From the NCBI GenBank assembly GCA_016290715.1, contig JAEEUY010000156.1, forward strand, positions 1 to 13,028: a DNA stretch of 13,028 nucleotides, in the 5' to 3' direction. Origin of the DNA: Bacteroidales bacterium (GTDB lineage: Bacteria; Bacteroidota; Bacteroidia; Bacteroidales; WCHB1-69). The number at the start of each line of letters is the position of its first letter. Position 1 is the stretch's first letter. Shown one piece after another: positions 1-6,900 of this stretch. Below the pieces are notes generated by a model that was not told the origin of the DNA, made no database searches, and worked only from the letters and a program-made list of their open reading frames with translations. Position numbers and translations under genes: made by a program.

Positions 1-310
1 AGCTGTAGCCCAACCCTGTACCTGCATCGGAGGTGGTTACCATACCCGGAACCTGATCTAATAGATTGTTAACACTTCCATTCCCTTGTTTTTCCTTGAT
101 GCTTTCGCGGTTGATGTTGGAAACGGAAAAGGTGTTCTCCCCCGTTGGACGGGTTGTAGTGACTTGCATTTCTGGAAGCAAAATGGAAGGTGTGATGTGT
201 GTTGTGTCTTCCTGTCCTAAAATAGAGGTTGTGTAACTGAAAAAAAGGAAAATCAGTAAGAATTTTCCGTTGCAAATGGCTTTTTTTAAGGCATTAATAG
301 ATAAAATCAT
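1..310 (-). CDS. TonB-dependent outer-membrane receptor, N-terminal part (probable thiamin/thiamin-precursor uptake)
   Basis: Only the first 103 residues are in the window; the gene runs off the left edge. The ATG at 310-308 opens a hydrophobic signal-peptide-like segment (about residues 16-32, ending SILGQ). A TonB-box-like stretch PEMQVTTTR follows at 46-54, then the start of a plug domain with the typical phrase SVNNLLDQVPGM at 79-90. These features fit TonB-dependent receptors, which import scarce ligands across the outer membrane using energy from TonB-ExbBD. The specific substrate is inferred from context: a TPP riboswitch lies about 60 nt upstream on the same strand. TPP-controlled TonB receptors of Bacteroidota have been predicted to take up thiamin or its precursors. 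No clear Shine-Dalgarno sequence precedes the start. The barrel domain is not visible, so the family call rests on the N-terminus and the riboswitch. Confidence 0.85.
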   Translation of the reverse strand, partial: MILSINALKKAICNGKFLLIFLFFSYTTSILGQEDTTHITPSILLPEMQVTTTRPTGENTFSVSNINRESIKEKQGNGSVNNLLDQVPGMVTTSDAGTGLGYS

Positions 311-367
311 AATTCTAACAAGTTTTAAATTAATAAATTAAAACTGAAAGAGGATAAATAAGAATCT

Positions 368-452
368 TGCTAAATCTCCCTACGTCGGCATTACCCGCAT
401 CAGGTTCATTGGGTCTGATCTCAGCCTTTCGGCACCCCTTTCATTTGCAGGT
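368..452 (-). ncRNA. TPP riboswitch (THI element)
   Basis: Read on the minus strand, the aptamer blocks appear in the right order: GGGGTGCC (438-431), a very short P3 closed by a GAAA tetraloop, CTGAGA (424-419), GAACCTGAT (407-399), GGGTAATGCCG (396-386) and GTAGGGAG (383-376). A short AT-rich P1 can form between AAAT at 446-443 and ATTT at 375-372. This is the conserved thiamin-pyrophosphate-binding core, so expression of the downstream receptor should fall when TPP is plentiful. The expression platform (about 311-370) contains only a weak AT-rich hairpin near 318-340 and no clear terminator with a U-tract. Control at the level of translation is therefore as likely as termination. Confidence 0.95.
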
Positions 453-453
453 G

Positions 454-488
454 CAAAAGTACAATTTTTTTTGATTAATTAGCCCAAA
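454..488 (-). promoter_or_regulatory. Putative Bacteroidota-type promoter for the riboswitch and receptor
   Basis: On the minus strand TACTTTTG (461-454) matches the TAnnTTTG -7 consensus of the main Bacteroidota sigma factor. A TTTG at 488-485 could serve as the -33 element, although the 23-nt spacing is longer than the usual 19-21. The expected transcript start near 447 falls exactly at the 5' edge of the TPP aptamer, which supports the call. Confidence 0.6.
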
Positions 489-490
489 TA

Positions 491-520
491 TGAAAAAATG
501 ACAATTAAATTTAATTGTCA
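491..520 (-). terminator. Intrinsic terminator of the zinc metallopeptidase gene
   Basis: Positions 499-520 form a perfect 22-bp palindrome, with TGACAATTAAA as one arm, followed on the minus strand by six T residues (498-493). It lies about 50 nt beyond the stop codon at 569. The stem is AT-rich, but its perfect symmetry and the T-tract fit Rho-independent termination. It sits just before the promoter of the thiamin receptor and so separates the two units. Confidence 0.7.
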
Positions 521-568
521 ATTCATACAAAAGATCCATATCAGATTTCAAATGGACGGGTCGATATT

Positions 569-1417
569 TTACAGTTGATTGTAAGCAGGAGAGAAAGTAT
601 CCCCATCTTTTATATTCCCTGTGGAGATCCCTTTCTTCAGCCACCGTGAACGCTGGGCGGAAGTCCCATGGTTAAAGGTTTCGGGTACGGAGTAGCCTTG
701 GGCTTGTTTTTGCAGATAGTCATCGCCAATGCGTGCGGCAATAGCAAGACCTTCTTCAATATCTCCATCTTCCAATGAATTGAACATGGCATTGTCTTGA
801 TGAGCCCAAACCCCTGCATAAAAGTCCGCTTGCAATTCGAGGCGAACGCTTATCTGGTTGCTTTCGGTTTTGCTTAGCCGACTCATTTTATTATGCGCTT
901 CCGACAATGTACCTAACAGGTATTGTACATGATGACCAACTTCATGGGCGATTACATAAGCGTAAGCGAAGTCGCCGGCAGTGCCGAATTGTTTTTTCAT
1001 ACTGCTGAAGAACGATAAATCAATATATACACATTGGTCAGCTGAACAATAGAACGGACCGGTGGAAGAGGTCGCCCCGCCACATCCGGATTGGACAGAG
1101 TTGGTGAAAAGAACTAATTTGGGAGGAACATACTCTTTTCCCATTTTTTTGAACTCTTTTGTCCAAACATCTTCGGTCCCTGCAAGTATTTTTTTTGAAA
1201 AAGAAGCTAATTCTTCCTCTTCGGCGGTGGGGGTATAGTTTGTTTCGGTAGTAGTGGAGTTCCCTAAATTTTGGATGACGGTGGAAGGGTCTTTTCCCAT
1301 CAGTAATGCCACAACGACGGCAATGATGATGCCGCCAATGCCTAAACTTGTGCCTACCACCTTTTTACCGCGGCGGTCGTCAACATTTGAACTTTCTCTT
1401 CTTCCTGTTAAATTCAT
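569..1417 (-). CDS. Membrane-anchored neutral zinc metallopeptidase (YpfJ / Zn_peptidase family)
   Basis: The 282-residue protein begins with the family's N-terminal signature GRRESSNVDDRRG (residues 5-17), then one transmembrane segment at about 24-40, so the catalytic part should lie outside the cytoplasmic membrane. The zinc-binding HEVGH is at 158-162, and ELQAD at 194-198 probably supplies the third ligand (E194). The C-terminal NHGTSAQR (249-256) is also typical. Four Cys at 112, 124, 129 and the GCGG/FYC context fit the family's conserved CGG..YC pattern. A longer reading from 1456 is possible, but the ATG at 1417 places the conserved RRESSNVDDRRG motif at the N-terminus as in homologues, and it lies downstream of a promoter-like box that would fall inside the longer version. 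Its substrates are not known. It appears monocistronic, with its own promoter candidate and terminator. Confidence 0.9.
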   Translation of the reverse strand: MNLTGRRESSNVDDRRGKKVVGTSLGIGGIIIAVVVALLMGKDPSTVIQNLGNSTTTETNYTPTAEEEELASFSKKILAGTEDVWTKEFKKMGKEYVPPKLVLFTNSVQSGCGGATSSTGPFYCSADQCVYIDLSFFSSMKKQFGTAGDFAYAYVIAHEVGHHVQYLLGTLSEAHNKMSRLSKTESNQISVRLELQADFYAGVWAHQDNAMFNSLEDGDIEEGLAIAARIGDDYLQKQAQGYSVPETFNHGTSAQRSRWLKKGISTGNIKDGDTFSPAYNQL

Positions 1418-1443
1418 AGTAATGCATTTTTGATTTAATGGTG

Positions 1444-1451
1444 CAAATTTA
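1444..1451 (-). promoter_or_regulatory. Putative promoter (-7 box) of the zinc metallopeptidase gene
   Basis: TAAATTTG on the minus strand (1451-1444) matches TAnnTTTG and lies 26 nt before the ATG at 1417, giving a short leader. A TTG about 22 nt further upstream could be the -33 element. The box lies between the prmC stop codon (1477) and this gene. Confidence 0.5.
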
Positions 1452-1456
1452 CACAA

Positions 1457-1472
1457 CTTTTGTGAACAAAAG
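1457..1472. repeat. Inverted repeat CTTTTGT-GA-ACAAAAG, possible operator
   Basis: A perfect 7-bp inverted repeat with a 2-nt spacer lies immediately upstream of the -7 box of the metallopeptidase gene, between its -7 and presumed -33 elements. Its position suits a repressor site, but no regulator can be named. It is only 4 nt past the prmC stop codon, so it could instead be a weak 3'-end hairpin of that transcript. Confidence 0.35.
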
Positions 1473-1476
1473 ACAA

Positions 1477-2316
1477 CTATTTTCTGGCACTGACAAATCT
1501 TGCTTTTTTTTGCCAGTCGTTGCGACTTTGGATATCTTTAAACGATAGGCCATTTAATATTTTGGTGATTTCTTTATGGAAATTCTCATGGGTTTCTAAA
1601 TACAGATACCCATCGTTTTGCAAGCTATCATGAGCTAATTGGGCAATTTTTTCATAAAATAGGATAGGGTTTTCATCGGGAACAAAAAGCGCCATGGCTG
1701 GTTCGTAGTTGATTACGTTAGGATGTAAATGGCTTTGTTCACTTTGAGGAATATAGGGCGGATTGCTGACGATGAGGTCGTATTTCTTTTCCAAATGGTC
1801 TGTCTTCAAAAGATCTGCGCAAACAAAGCGGACAGTCGCCTCTAATTTTTGGGCATTTTCTTGGGCTAATGCCAAGGCATCTGTTGAAAGGTCTGTCGCA
1901 TCTACCTTTGCTTCGGCAATTTCTTTCGCTAAGGTGATGGCAATAATACCACTGCCGGTACAGAAGTCCATGATAGTAGGAGCGGAGGGAAGGGTGGTCT
2001 CATGAAGAATGTGATAAACGAGTTCTTCGGTTTCACGGCGTGGGATGAGTGCACGGGAGTCGGTTAAGAACGACCTGCCGTAAAATTCGGTTTCCCCAAT
2101 CAGGTGCTGTATGGGTTTCCCATCCGCTAATTTTTTTAAATCTTCTTGTATATTGGGGGTTATATCAATTTCTTGATTTGTATCTGCAAAGTATTGATAT
2201 AAAGGTATTTGTAATTTGTATTCTATATATAAACGAAAAATCGCCTGACACTCATTGGTATCATAGATATTTTTTAAAGATTTGATGAATAGTGATTTGA
2301 AATCGGTTTTTCGCAA
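1477..2316 (-). CDS. prmC: Peptide chain release factor N5-glutamine methyltransferase PrmC (HemK)
   Basis: PrmC transfers a methyl group from S-adenosylmethionine to the Gln of the GGQ motif in release factors RF1/RF2, which makes termination of translation efficient. The 279-residue length is normal. The N-terminal helical substrate domain covers about 1-85, followed by PRRETEEL at 92-99. The SAM-binding motif I is DFCTGSG (117-123), and the catalytic NPPY is at 185-188 in the context LIVSNPPYIP. EPAMAL (205-210) and the terminal KKARFVSARK also fit the family. The start at 2316 leaves a 10-nt gap after the lplA stop codon, so the two are probably co-transcribed. Confidence 0.95.
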   Translation of the reverse strand: MRKTDFKSLFIKSLKNIYDTNECQAIFRLYIEYKLQIPLYQYFADTNQEIDITPNIQEDLKKLADGKPIQHLIGETEFYGRSFLTDSRALIPRRETEELVYHILHETTLPSAPTIMDFCTGSGIIAITLAKEIAEAKVDATDLSTDALALAQENAQKLEATVRFVCADLLKTDHLEKKYDLIVSNPPYIPQSEQSHLHPNVINYEPAMALFVPDENPILFYEKIAQLAHDSLQNDGYLYLETHENFHKEITKILNGLSFKDIQSRNDWQKKARFVSARK

Positions 2317-2326
2317 AGATGTAAAT

Positions 2327-3301
2327 TTAGAATATCAATTTGATGAAATCGTCTTGTGTGATTTGATAGAAGTAATCTTCAACAGCTGTTTGCTGAAGAA
2401 TCTGTCGGATAGAATTTTCGTGGTATGGTTGTCCGATGAATTGTTGTTCCAATGGTTGGATTTCTTTTTTGGCGAAGAAATCGCCTTGCAGTTGGAAATT
2501 GTCAATCATTCCTTGATTAATAGATATAAACACTTCGATATTTCCGCCGGCGGTATGAATCATTTTGTGGTAGTCGGATTTGGGTGATTTCCCAAAGTTC
2601 CATTTCCAAGTGCTGTATTTCTCGTCGCGAAGTTTTTCAATGGCCTGAATATCGGTAGGGGAGAATGAGTAGGCGGTGGCATGGGGGAAATTTTTTTGTG
2701 CGTAATCCATTAAAATATGGATGAATTGGGAAATAGCCATCGGTTGGGGCAGATGTTCGCTAATATTGGTAACGCGTTTTCTCACTGATTTAACGGCTTT
2801 GTCTTGGAATTTTAGTGGATTAACTTTCAGTGAGGCAGAGATATCGTTCATTTGCGAGGAAAAGAGCAAGGTGCCGTGGTGAAGAATTTTACCTTGATAG
2901 TAACATTGGGCGTTTCCAGAAAATTTTTGGCCATGAATCATCAAATCGTTGCGTCCCTCGAAGGTAGCGGGCACTCCCATTTGTTGCAAAACGTTGATGA
3001 TGGGTTGGGTGAATGAGTGAAAATCGCCAATGCCATCCTGGTCGATAAAAGTAAAATTCACATTTCCCAAGTCGTGAAATACAGCCCCTCCTCCTGTTAG
3101 TCGTCGTACTACCTTGATATTCCGTTCTTTAATAAAATCCCAATTGATTTCAGCGGCTGCGTTTTGGTATTTCCCACAGATGACGGAGGTGTCGTTTTGC
3201 CACAGCATAAAAATATTTTCTTGAAAATTTTTCAGGACATATTCTTCTGCGGCGAGGTTAAAGTATGGGTCTGTGGATGAATTATTTAGGATACAAAGCA
3301 T
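2327..3301 (-). CDS. lplA: Lipoate-protein ligase A
   Basis: This enzyme activates lipoate with ATP and attaches it to lysines of 2-oxoacid dehydrogenase E2 subunits and glycine-cleavage H protein, salvaging lipoate from the surroundings. In the 324-residue product the biotin/lipoate ligase core shows RRLTGGGAVFHDLGN at 66-80, GRNDL at 116-120 and the lysine motif GQKFSGNAQ at 124-132 (K126 is the likely active-site lysine). The region from about 245 to 324 corresponds to the small C-terminal accessory domain found in full-length LplA. It lies 10 nt after the exported-protein gene and 10 nt before prmC, indicating an operon. A few lipoyl/octanoyl transferases share the core fold, but the length and C-terminal domain favour LplA. 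Confidence 0.92.
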   Translation of the reverse strand: MLCILNNSSTDPYFNLAAEEYVLKNFQENIFMLWQNDTSVICGKYQNAAAEINWDFIKERNIKVVRRLTGGGAVFHDLGNVNFTFIDQDGIGDFHSFTQPIINVLQQMGVPATFEGRNDLMIHGQKFSGNAQCYYQGKILHHGTLLFSSQMNDISASLKVNPLKFQDKAVKSVRKRVTNISEHLPQPMAISQFIHILMDYAQKNFPHATAYSFSPTDIQAIEKLRDEKYSTWKWNFGKSPKSDYHKMIHTAGGNIEVFISINQGMIDNFQLQGDFFAKKEIQPLEQQFIGQPYHENSIRQILQQTAVEDYFYQITQDDFIKLIF

Positions 3302-3311
3302 AGATATAAGA

Positions 3312-3758
3312 TTAATTGGTCGGATTGGCAGGGGTAATGGTGGTGGGAAGCATGATCTTCTTTACTTGGTAATCGTCTTGCATGATCATCAGGGCACTCC
3401 GTTCGATGGCAGGTTCTTTGCTCTCCTTTTTAGGCGTGTAGATATATTTCCAGCTGACCGATTGGTTGGGTGCGAGATTGGCAGTGCATAAATCGACAAT
3501 TACGTCGTGTTCTGTTTGGCCGAGAGCGGTGGATTGCCAGATAACCGTTCCGCTCATTGTTTCCTGTCGCAAGGAGATGGCGGTTTGTTCAGTTCCATTG
3601 ATAAATATGAAAGTAACGAGCAGTTGCGTTTCGTTTATTTTTTCAATGGTCCGGTTGTATTGGTACAAGAGTTTGCCAGTGTTGTCCACGCAGCGGTCGC
3701 TTTGTGCGGAAAGTGCCATGGGAAGGCAAGTCAGGAGTGTGAAAAACAGTTTTTTCAT
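3312..3758 (-). CDS. Small exported protein of unknown function
   Basis: I do not recognise the family. The 148-residue product starts at the ATG at 3758-3756, which opens a clear signal peptide (MKKLFFTLLTCLPMALSAQS, cleavage expected after Ala18 or nearby). The reading frame stays open upstream to 3980, but there it runs across the terminator and antisense-frame sequence of rplQ, so the longer version is rejected. The mature part of about 130 residues alternates hydrophobic and polar residues, suggesting a small beta-rich fold, with Cys at about 23 and in LCTANLAP; these two might form a disulfide. It ends with a basic and Pro/Thr-rich tail. It is the first gene of the cluster with lplA and prmC (10-nt gap to lplA). 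No good TAnnTTTG box was found between its start and the rplQ terminator only 13 nt upstream, so its promoter is unclear. Confidence 0.75.
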   Translation of the reverse strand: MKKLFFTLLTCLPMALSAQSDRCVDNTGKLLYQYNRTIEKINETQLLVTFIFINGTEQTAISLRQETMSGTVIWQSTALGQTEHDVIVDLCTANLAPNQSVSWKYIYTPKKESKEPAIERSALMIMQDDYQVKKIMLPTTITPANPTN

Positions 3759-3770
3759 AACAAATGGATA

Positions 3771-3804
3771 AAAAAAAATAGTTGACGGAGCAACTATTTT
3801 TTTT
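3771..3804 (-). terminator. Intrinsic terminator of the ribosomal-protein/rpoA operon
   Basis: AAAAAAAATAGTTG (3771-3784) and CAACTATTTTTTTT (3791-3804) form a perfect 14-bp inverted repeat around a 6-nt loop. On either strand the hairpin core is flanked by eight A and eight T residues, so it could work in both directions. It starts 18 nt after the rplQ stop codon, where the end of the operon is expected. Confidence 0.88.
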
Positions 3805-3822
3805 ATACAAGGCAGAAGATGA

Positions 3823-4326
3823 TTATTCAGCTGCAACTTCTTCTTTAACTTCTTCAACAGGAGCAGCGGCAGTTTCTTCAACGGCGGCAGTTTCTTTAGC
3901 GGCGGTTGATTTGCGGCTTCTTCTTGTTTTGGTTGTTTTTTTCTTTTCGCCGGCAGTGGTATAAGTTTCGTTGTAGTCAACGAATTCGATGATACACATT
4001 TCGGCGTTATCCCCTTTTCTGAAACCAGTTTTTAAGATTCTGGTATAACCGCCGGGGCGAGTGGCGATTTTTTGAGATATTTCGCGATACAATTCAGTAA
4101 CAGCGTATTTATCTTGAAGATAAGAGAAAACGATACGACGGGAATGTGTAGTGTCGTTTTTGCTTTTAGTTACCAATGGTTCGACGAATTTTCTTAATTC
4201 TTTTGCTTTAGCGAGGGTCGTTGATATTCTTTTATGTTTAATCAACGAGCAGGCCATATTTGACAACAGGGCTTTTCTGTGGGCTGCTGTTCTTCCCAAA
4301 TGATTTATTCTTTTTGCGTGTCTCAT
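3823..4326 (-). CDS. rplQ: 50S ribosomal protein L17, with long C-terminal tail
   Basis: The first 118 or so residues are a normal L17: MRHAKRINHLGRTAAHRKAL at 1-20, then ISTTLAKAKELRKFVEPLVT, and the closing GFRKGDNAEMCIIEFVDYNE. L17 lies near the peptide exit tunnel of the large subunit. Residues 119-167 are an added low-complexity tail, basic at first (KKKTTKTRRSRK) and then Ala/Glu/Val-rich. Such tails on L17 are common in Bacteroidota as far as I know, and their role is not established. It is the last gene of the operon, 5 nt after rpoA and followed by a strong terminator. Confidence 0.97.
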   Translation of the reverse strand: MRHAKRINHLGRTAAHRKALLSNMACSLIKHKRISTTLAKAKELRKFVEPLVTKSKNDTTHSRRIVFSYLQDKYAVTELYREISQKIATRPGGYTRILKTGFRKGDNAEMCIIEFVDYNETYTTAGEKKKTTKTRRSRKSTAAKETAAVEETAAAPVEEVKEEVAAE

Positions 4327-4331
4327 AACTC

Positions 4332-5327
4332 TTAATCCTTATCTAATTTATATTTTGCTACATTCATTCCAAATTCCAACCCTTTGGATTTCACGAGGTC
4401 TTCCAATTCCGAGAGTGATTTTTTACCGAAGTTACGGAATTTGAGAAGGTCTGATTTGTGGATAGCCACCACATCGCCAAGGGTTTCCAATGCGGCGAAT
4501 TGCAAACAATTCAATGCACGGACTGAAAGATCCATATCCACTAATTTGGTCTTAAGAAGTTGTCTGATTTTTAATGTTTCGTCATCGAACTCTCCTTCAA
4601 CGCCTGCATTAACAGGGGTATCCATCAGTATTTTTTCATCAGAGAAAAGGATGAAGTGTTGGATGAGGATTTTAGCAGCTTCCTTAAGGGCTTCTTTAGG
4701 ATGGATAGAACCATCGGTATTGATTTCAAGAATCAGTTTCTCAAAGTCTGTTTTTTGTTCAACGCGGTAGTTATCAACCACATATTTCACATTTTTGATA
4801 GGAGTGTGAATGGAGTCGATAGTGATCACGTTGATGCCTTCGTGCAAAGATTTGTTTTCTTCAGCGGAAACATAGCCACGACCTTTGTCAATGGTGATTT
4901 CCATCACAAGGCGAACGGAAGGATCCATGTTGCAGATCACTTGTTCAGGATTCAGCACTTGGAAATAATTGAGGAAACGATTCATATCACCGGCAACAAA
5001 AGATTCTTGACCAGAGATGATGATGGTAGCTTTTTCGGAATTGTTATTTTCGATTTTGTTTTTGAAGCGTATTTTCTTTAAATTGAGGACGATGTCGGTT
5101 ACATCTTCCATCACACCCTCAATAGAAGAAAATTCTTGTGCTACACCTTCAATTTTAATAGAGGTAATTGCAAACCCTTCCAAAGAAGATAACAATACGC
5201 GGCGAAGAGCATTACCTACGGTCATACCGAAGCCTTGTTGAAGGGGGCGAAATTCAAATACACCATGAAAATCGTCCGATTCAATCATTATCACCTTATC
5301 GGGTTTTTGAAAGGTTAATATTGCCAT
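4332..5327 (-). CDS. rpoA: DNA-directed RNA polymerase subunit alpha
   Basis: Alpha dimerises to start RNA polymerase assembly, and its C-terminal domain contacts UP elements and activators. The 331-residue protein has the N-terminal assembly domain (1 to about 235) with the conserved GFGMTVGNALRRVLLSSLEG (32-51). A linker leads to the C-terminal domain (about 255-331), with R270 in SVRALNCL corresponding to the DNA-contacting Arg265 of E. coli and NFGKKSLSELEDL at 299-311 as the second DNA-contact loop. It lies between rpsD and rplQ, the classic alpha-operon order. Confidence 0.98.
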   Translation of the reverse strand: MAILTFQKPDKVIMIESDDFHGVFEFRPLQQGFGMTVGNALRRVLLSSLEGFAITSIKIEGVAQEFSSIEGVMEDVTDIVLNLKKIRFKNKIENNNSEKATIIISGQESFVAGDMNRFLNYFQVLNPEQVICNMDPSVRLVMEITIDKGRGYVSAEENKSLHEGINVITIDSIHTPIKNVKYVVDNYRVEQKTDFEKLILEINTDGSIHPKEALKEAAKILIQHFILFSDEKILMDTPVNAGVEGEFDDETLKIRQLLKTKLVDMDLSVRALNCLQFAALETLGDVVAIHKSDLLKFRNFGKKSLSELEDLVKSKGLEFGMNVAKYKLDKD

Positions 5328-5348
5328 TTTATATGAATTTTATGTTTA

Positions 5349-5366
5349 ACAATTTAATTGTCAATT
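5349..5366. repeat. Nested small palindromes between rpsD and rpoA
   Basis: The 44-nt gap between rpsD and rpoA contains ACAATT-T-AATTGT (5349-5361) overlapping AATTG-T-CAATT (5356-5366). On the minus strand the segment reads TTGACAATTAAATTGT, which shares GACAATTAAATT with the terminator palindrome at 499-520. No T-tract follows, so this is probably not a terminator. It may be a weak mRNA hairpin or chance in AT-rich sequence. Confidence 0.35.
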
Positions 5367-5371
5367 AACTA

Positions 5372-5977
5372 CTATTTAGAATACAATTCTACGATAGCTT
5401 GTTCATTGATATTTTCAGGTACTTCTTCTCTTTCAGGATAGTTCATGAATTTACCTGTCATCATGTTGCCATCCCATTCCAACCAAGCGTATGGGTTAGA
5501 ACGGCCGCTTAGAGAATTAACGATTACCTCTAATGCTTGGGAGCGTTCGCGAACGGCAACCACATCACCAGGAACGAGCAGCATGGAAGGGATATTGGCA
5601 ATTTTACCGTTAACCAAAATGTGGCGGTGGGTAACCAGCTGGCGGGCAGCGGCTCTTGTAGGAGCGATTCCCAAACGGTAAACGACATTATCCAATCTTG
5701 ATTCAATTAATTTAATTAAGTTTTGACCAGTGATACCTTTTTTGCTGGCTGCTTTCAAGAACAATTTTTTGAATTGGCGCTCTAAAATACCATAGGTGTA
5801 TTTTGCTTTTTGTTTTTCTTGCAACTGCATACCATATTCAGATAATTTGGCACGCTTTTTTGCCTGTCCGTGTTGTCCAGGGGGATAATTTCTTCTTTCA
5901 AAGTATTTATCGGAGCCAAAAATAGGTTCTTTAAATTTTCTTGCAATTTTGGTACGAGGTCCAGTATATCTTGCCAT
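5372..5977 (-). CDS. rpsD: 30S ribosomal protein S4
   Basis: S4 binds 16S rRNA early in small-subunit assembly. The 201-residue protein begins MARYTGPRTKIARKFKEPIF and has the YPPGQHGQAKKRAKLSEYGMQL segment and the S4 RNA-binding domain (about 90-155, RLDNVVYRLGIAPTRAAARQLVTHRHILVNG). It contains no cysteine and so belongs to the form without the N-terminal zinc site. In many bacteria S4 represses its own alpha operon; no specific S4 target can be identified here. Confidence 0.98.
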   Translation of the reverse strand: MARYTGPRTKIARKFKEPIFGSDKYFERRNYPPGQHGQAKKRAKLSEYGMQLQEKQKAKYTYGILERQFKKLFLKAASKKGITGQNLIKLIESRLDNVVYRLGIAPTRAAARQLVTHRHILVNGKIANIPSMLLVPGDVVAVRERSQALEVIVNSLSGRSNPYAWLEWDGNMMTGKFMNYPEREEVPENINEQAIVELYSK

Positions 5978-6030
5978 AAGTCAATATTTTTTTAATCTTT
6001 AATTTTTTTAACTACAATAATGAACTCAAA

Positions 6031-6420
6031 TTATACTCTTCTGCGTTTTGGTGGGCGACAGCCATTGTGTGGAAGAGGAGTAACATCAACAATTTCTTCT
6101 ACGTTAATGCCGGCTGCATGGATGGTTCTGATCGCCGATTCTCTACCGCCGCCAGGTCCTTTAACATAAACTTTCACGCGTCTTAACCCCAGATCATAAG
6201 CCACTTTTGCACAATCTTGTGCAGCCATTTGTGCTGAGTATGGAGTATTCTTCTTGGAGCCTCTACACCCCATTTTGACTGCGGATGACCAAGAAATAAC
6301 TTGACCGTCATTATTGGTTAAAGATACAATTACGTTATTAAAAGATGCATATACAAATGCTTTGCCTAACGCATCTATTCTTACAACTTTCTTTTTGGTT
6401 GTTTTTGTGCTTTTTGCCAT
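6031..6420 (-). CDS. rpsK: 30S ribosomal protein S11
   Basis: S11 lies on the platform of the 30S subunit near the mRNA exit. The 129-residue protein shows the family features: ASFNNVIVSLTNNDGQVISWSSA at about 25-47, the KGPGGGRESAIR motif at 87-98, and the C-terminal DVTPLPHNGCRPPKRRRV. It sits in the normal order rpsM-rpsK-rpsD. The start lies downstream of the largest internal gap of the operon (79 nt), which holds a hairpin. Confidence 0.98.
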   Translation of the reverse strand: MAKSTKTTKKKVVRIDALGKAFVYASFNNVIVSLTNNDGQVISWSSAVKMGCRGSKKNTPYSAQMAAQDCAKVAYDLGLRRVKVYVKGPGGGRESAIRTIHAAGINVEEIVDVTPLPHNGCRPPKRRRV

Positions 6421-6458
6421 ATTATTTTTTATTTCTTAATTCTTACTAACACGACTTC

Positions 6459-6480
6459 ATGGTTGGTTTTATGCAACCAT
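6459..6480 (-). other. Hairpin in the rpsM-rpsK intercistronic gap
   Basis: ATGGTTG (6459-6465) and CAACCAT (6474-6480) make a perfect 7-bp stem with an 8-nt loop inside the 79-nt gap between rpsM and rpsK. On the minus strand no T-tract directly follows it, so it is unlikely to be a full terminator. It may affect mRNA processing, stability or ribosomal-protein feedback; this is inferred only from position. Confidence 0.4.
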
Positions 6481-6499
6481 CCGATAGTCATTATCAAAA

Positions 6500-6874
6500 C
6501 TATTTGGTTGCTTTCTTTTTGTTTGCAACAGTCTTTTTACGGCCTTTACGTGTACGAGCGTTGTTCTTGGTACTTTGTCCGCGCAACGGAAGCCCGATAC
6601 GGTGACGAATACCTCTGTAGCAACCAATATCCATCAATCGTTTGATGTTCATTTGCACTTCTGAACGTAATGCTCCTTCTACTTTCATTTCACCAATTAA
6701 GGTACGAAGAGCGGCCAATTCATCATCGTTCCACTCATTTACTTTTTTATCGTAACTGATGCCAGCCGTTGTTAATATTTTTTGGGCTGTGCTTCTGCCG
6801 ATACCATAGATGTAGGTTAACCCTATCTCTCCTCTTTTGTTTTTAGGTAAATCTATACCCGCAATTCTTGCCAT
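6500..6874 (-). CDS. rpsM: 30S ribosomal protein S13
   Basis: S13 is in the head of the 30S subunit and forms bridges to the large subunit and contacts the P-site tRNA. The 124-residue protein begins MARIAGIDLPKNKRGEIGLTYIYGIG with the helix-two-turn-helix near residues 14-60. It carries the signature CYRGIRHRIGLPLRGQ (85-100) and a very basic tail that reaches toward the tRNA. It lies 26 nt after rpmJ. Confidence 0.98.
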   Translation of the reverse strand: MARIAGIDLPKNKRGEIGLTYIYGIGRSTAQKILTTAGISYDKKVNEWNDDELAALRTLIGEMKVEGALRSEVQMNIKRLMDIGCYRGIRHRIGLPLRGQSTKNNARTRKGRKKTVANKKKATK

Positions 6875-6900
6875 ATTCTATTTATATTTTAAATTATTTA

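Noticed and set aside
1418..1456. Upstream start (1456) for the zinc metallopeptidase
   Set aside because: It would add 13 residues before the conserved N-terminal motif and would place the promoter-like TAAATTTG box inside the coding region.
3759..3980. Upstream extension of the small exported protein to an ATG at 3980
   Set aside because: The added 74 residues are translated from the rplQ coding region in the wrong frame and from the terminator. The ATG at 3758 gives a proper signal peptide.
4209..4326. L17 C-terminal tail as a fusion or frameshift
   Set aside because: The tail is at the other end of the gene (3823-3972), in frame, with a composition typical of ribosomal-protein tails in Bacteroidota and followed by a proper stop codon and terminator.
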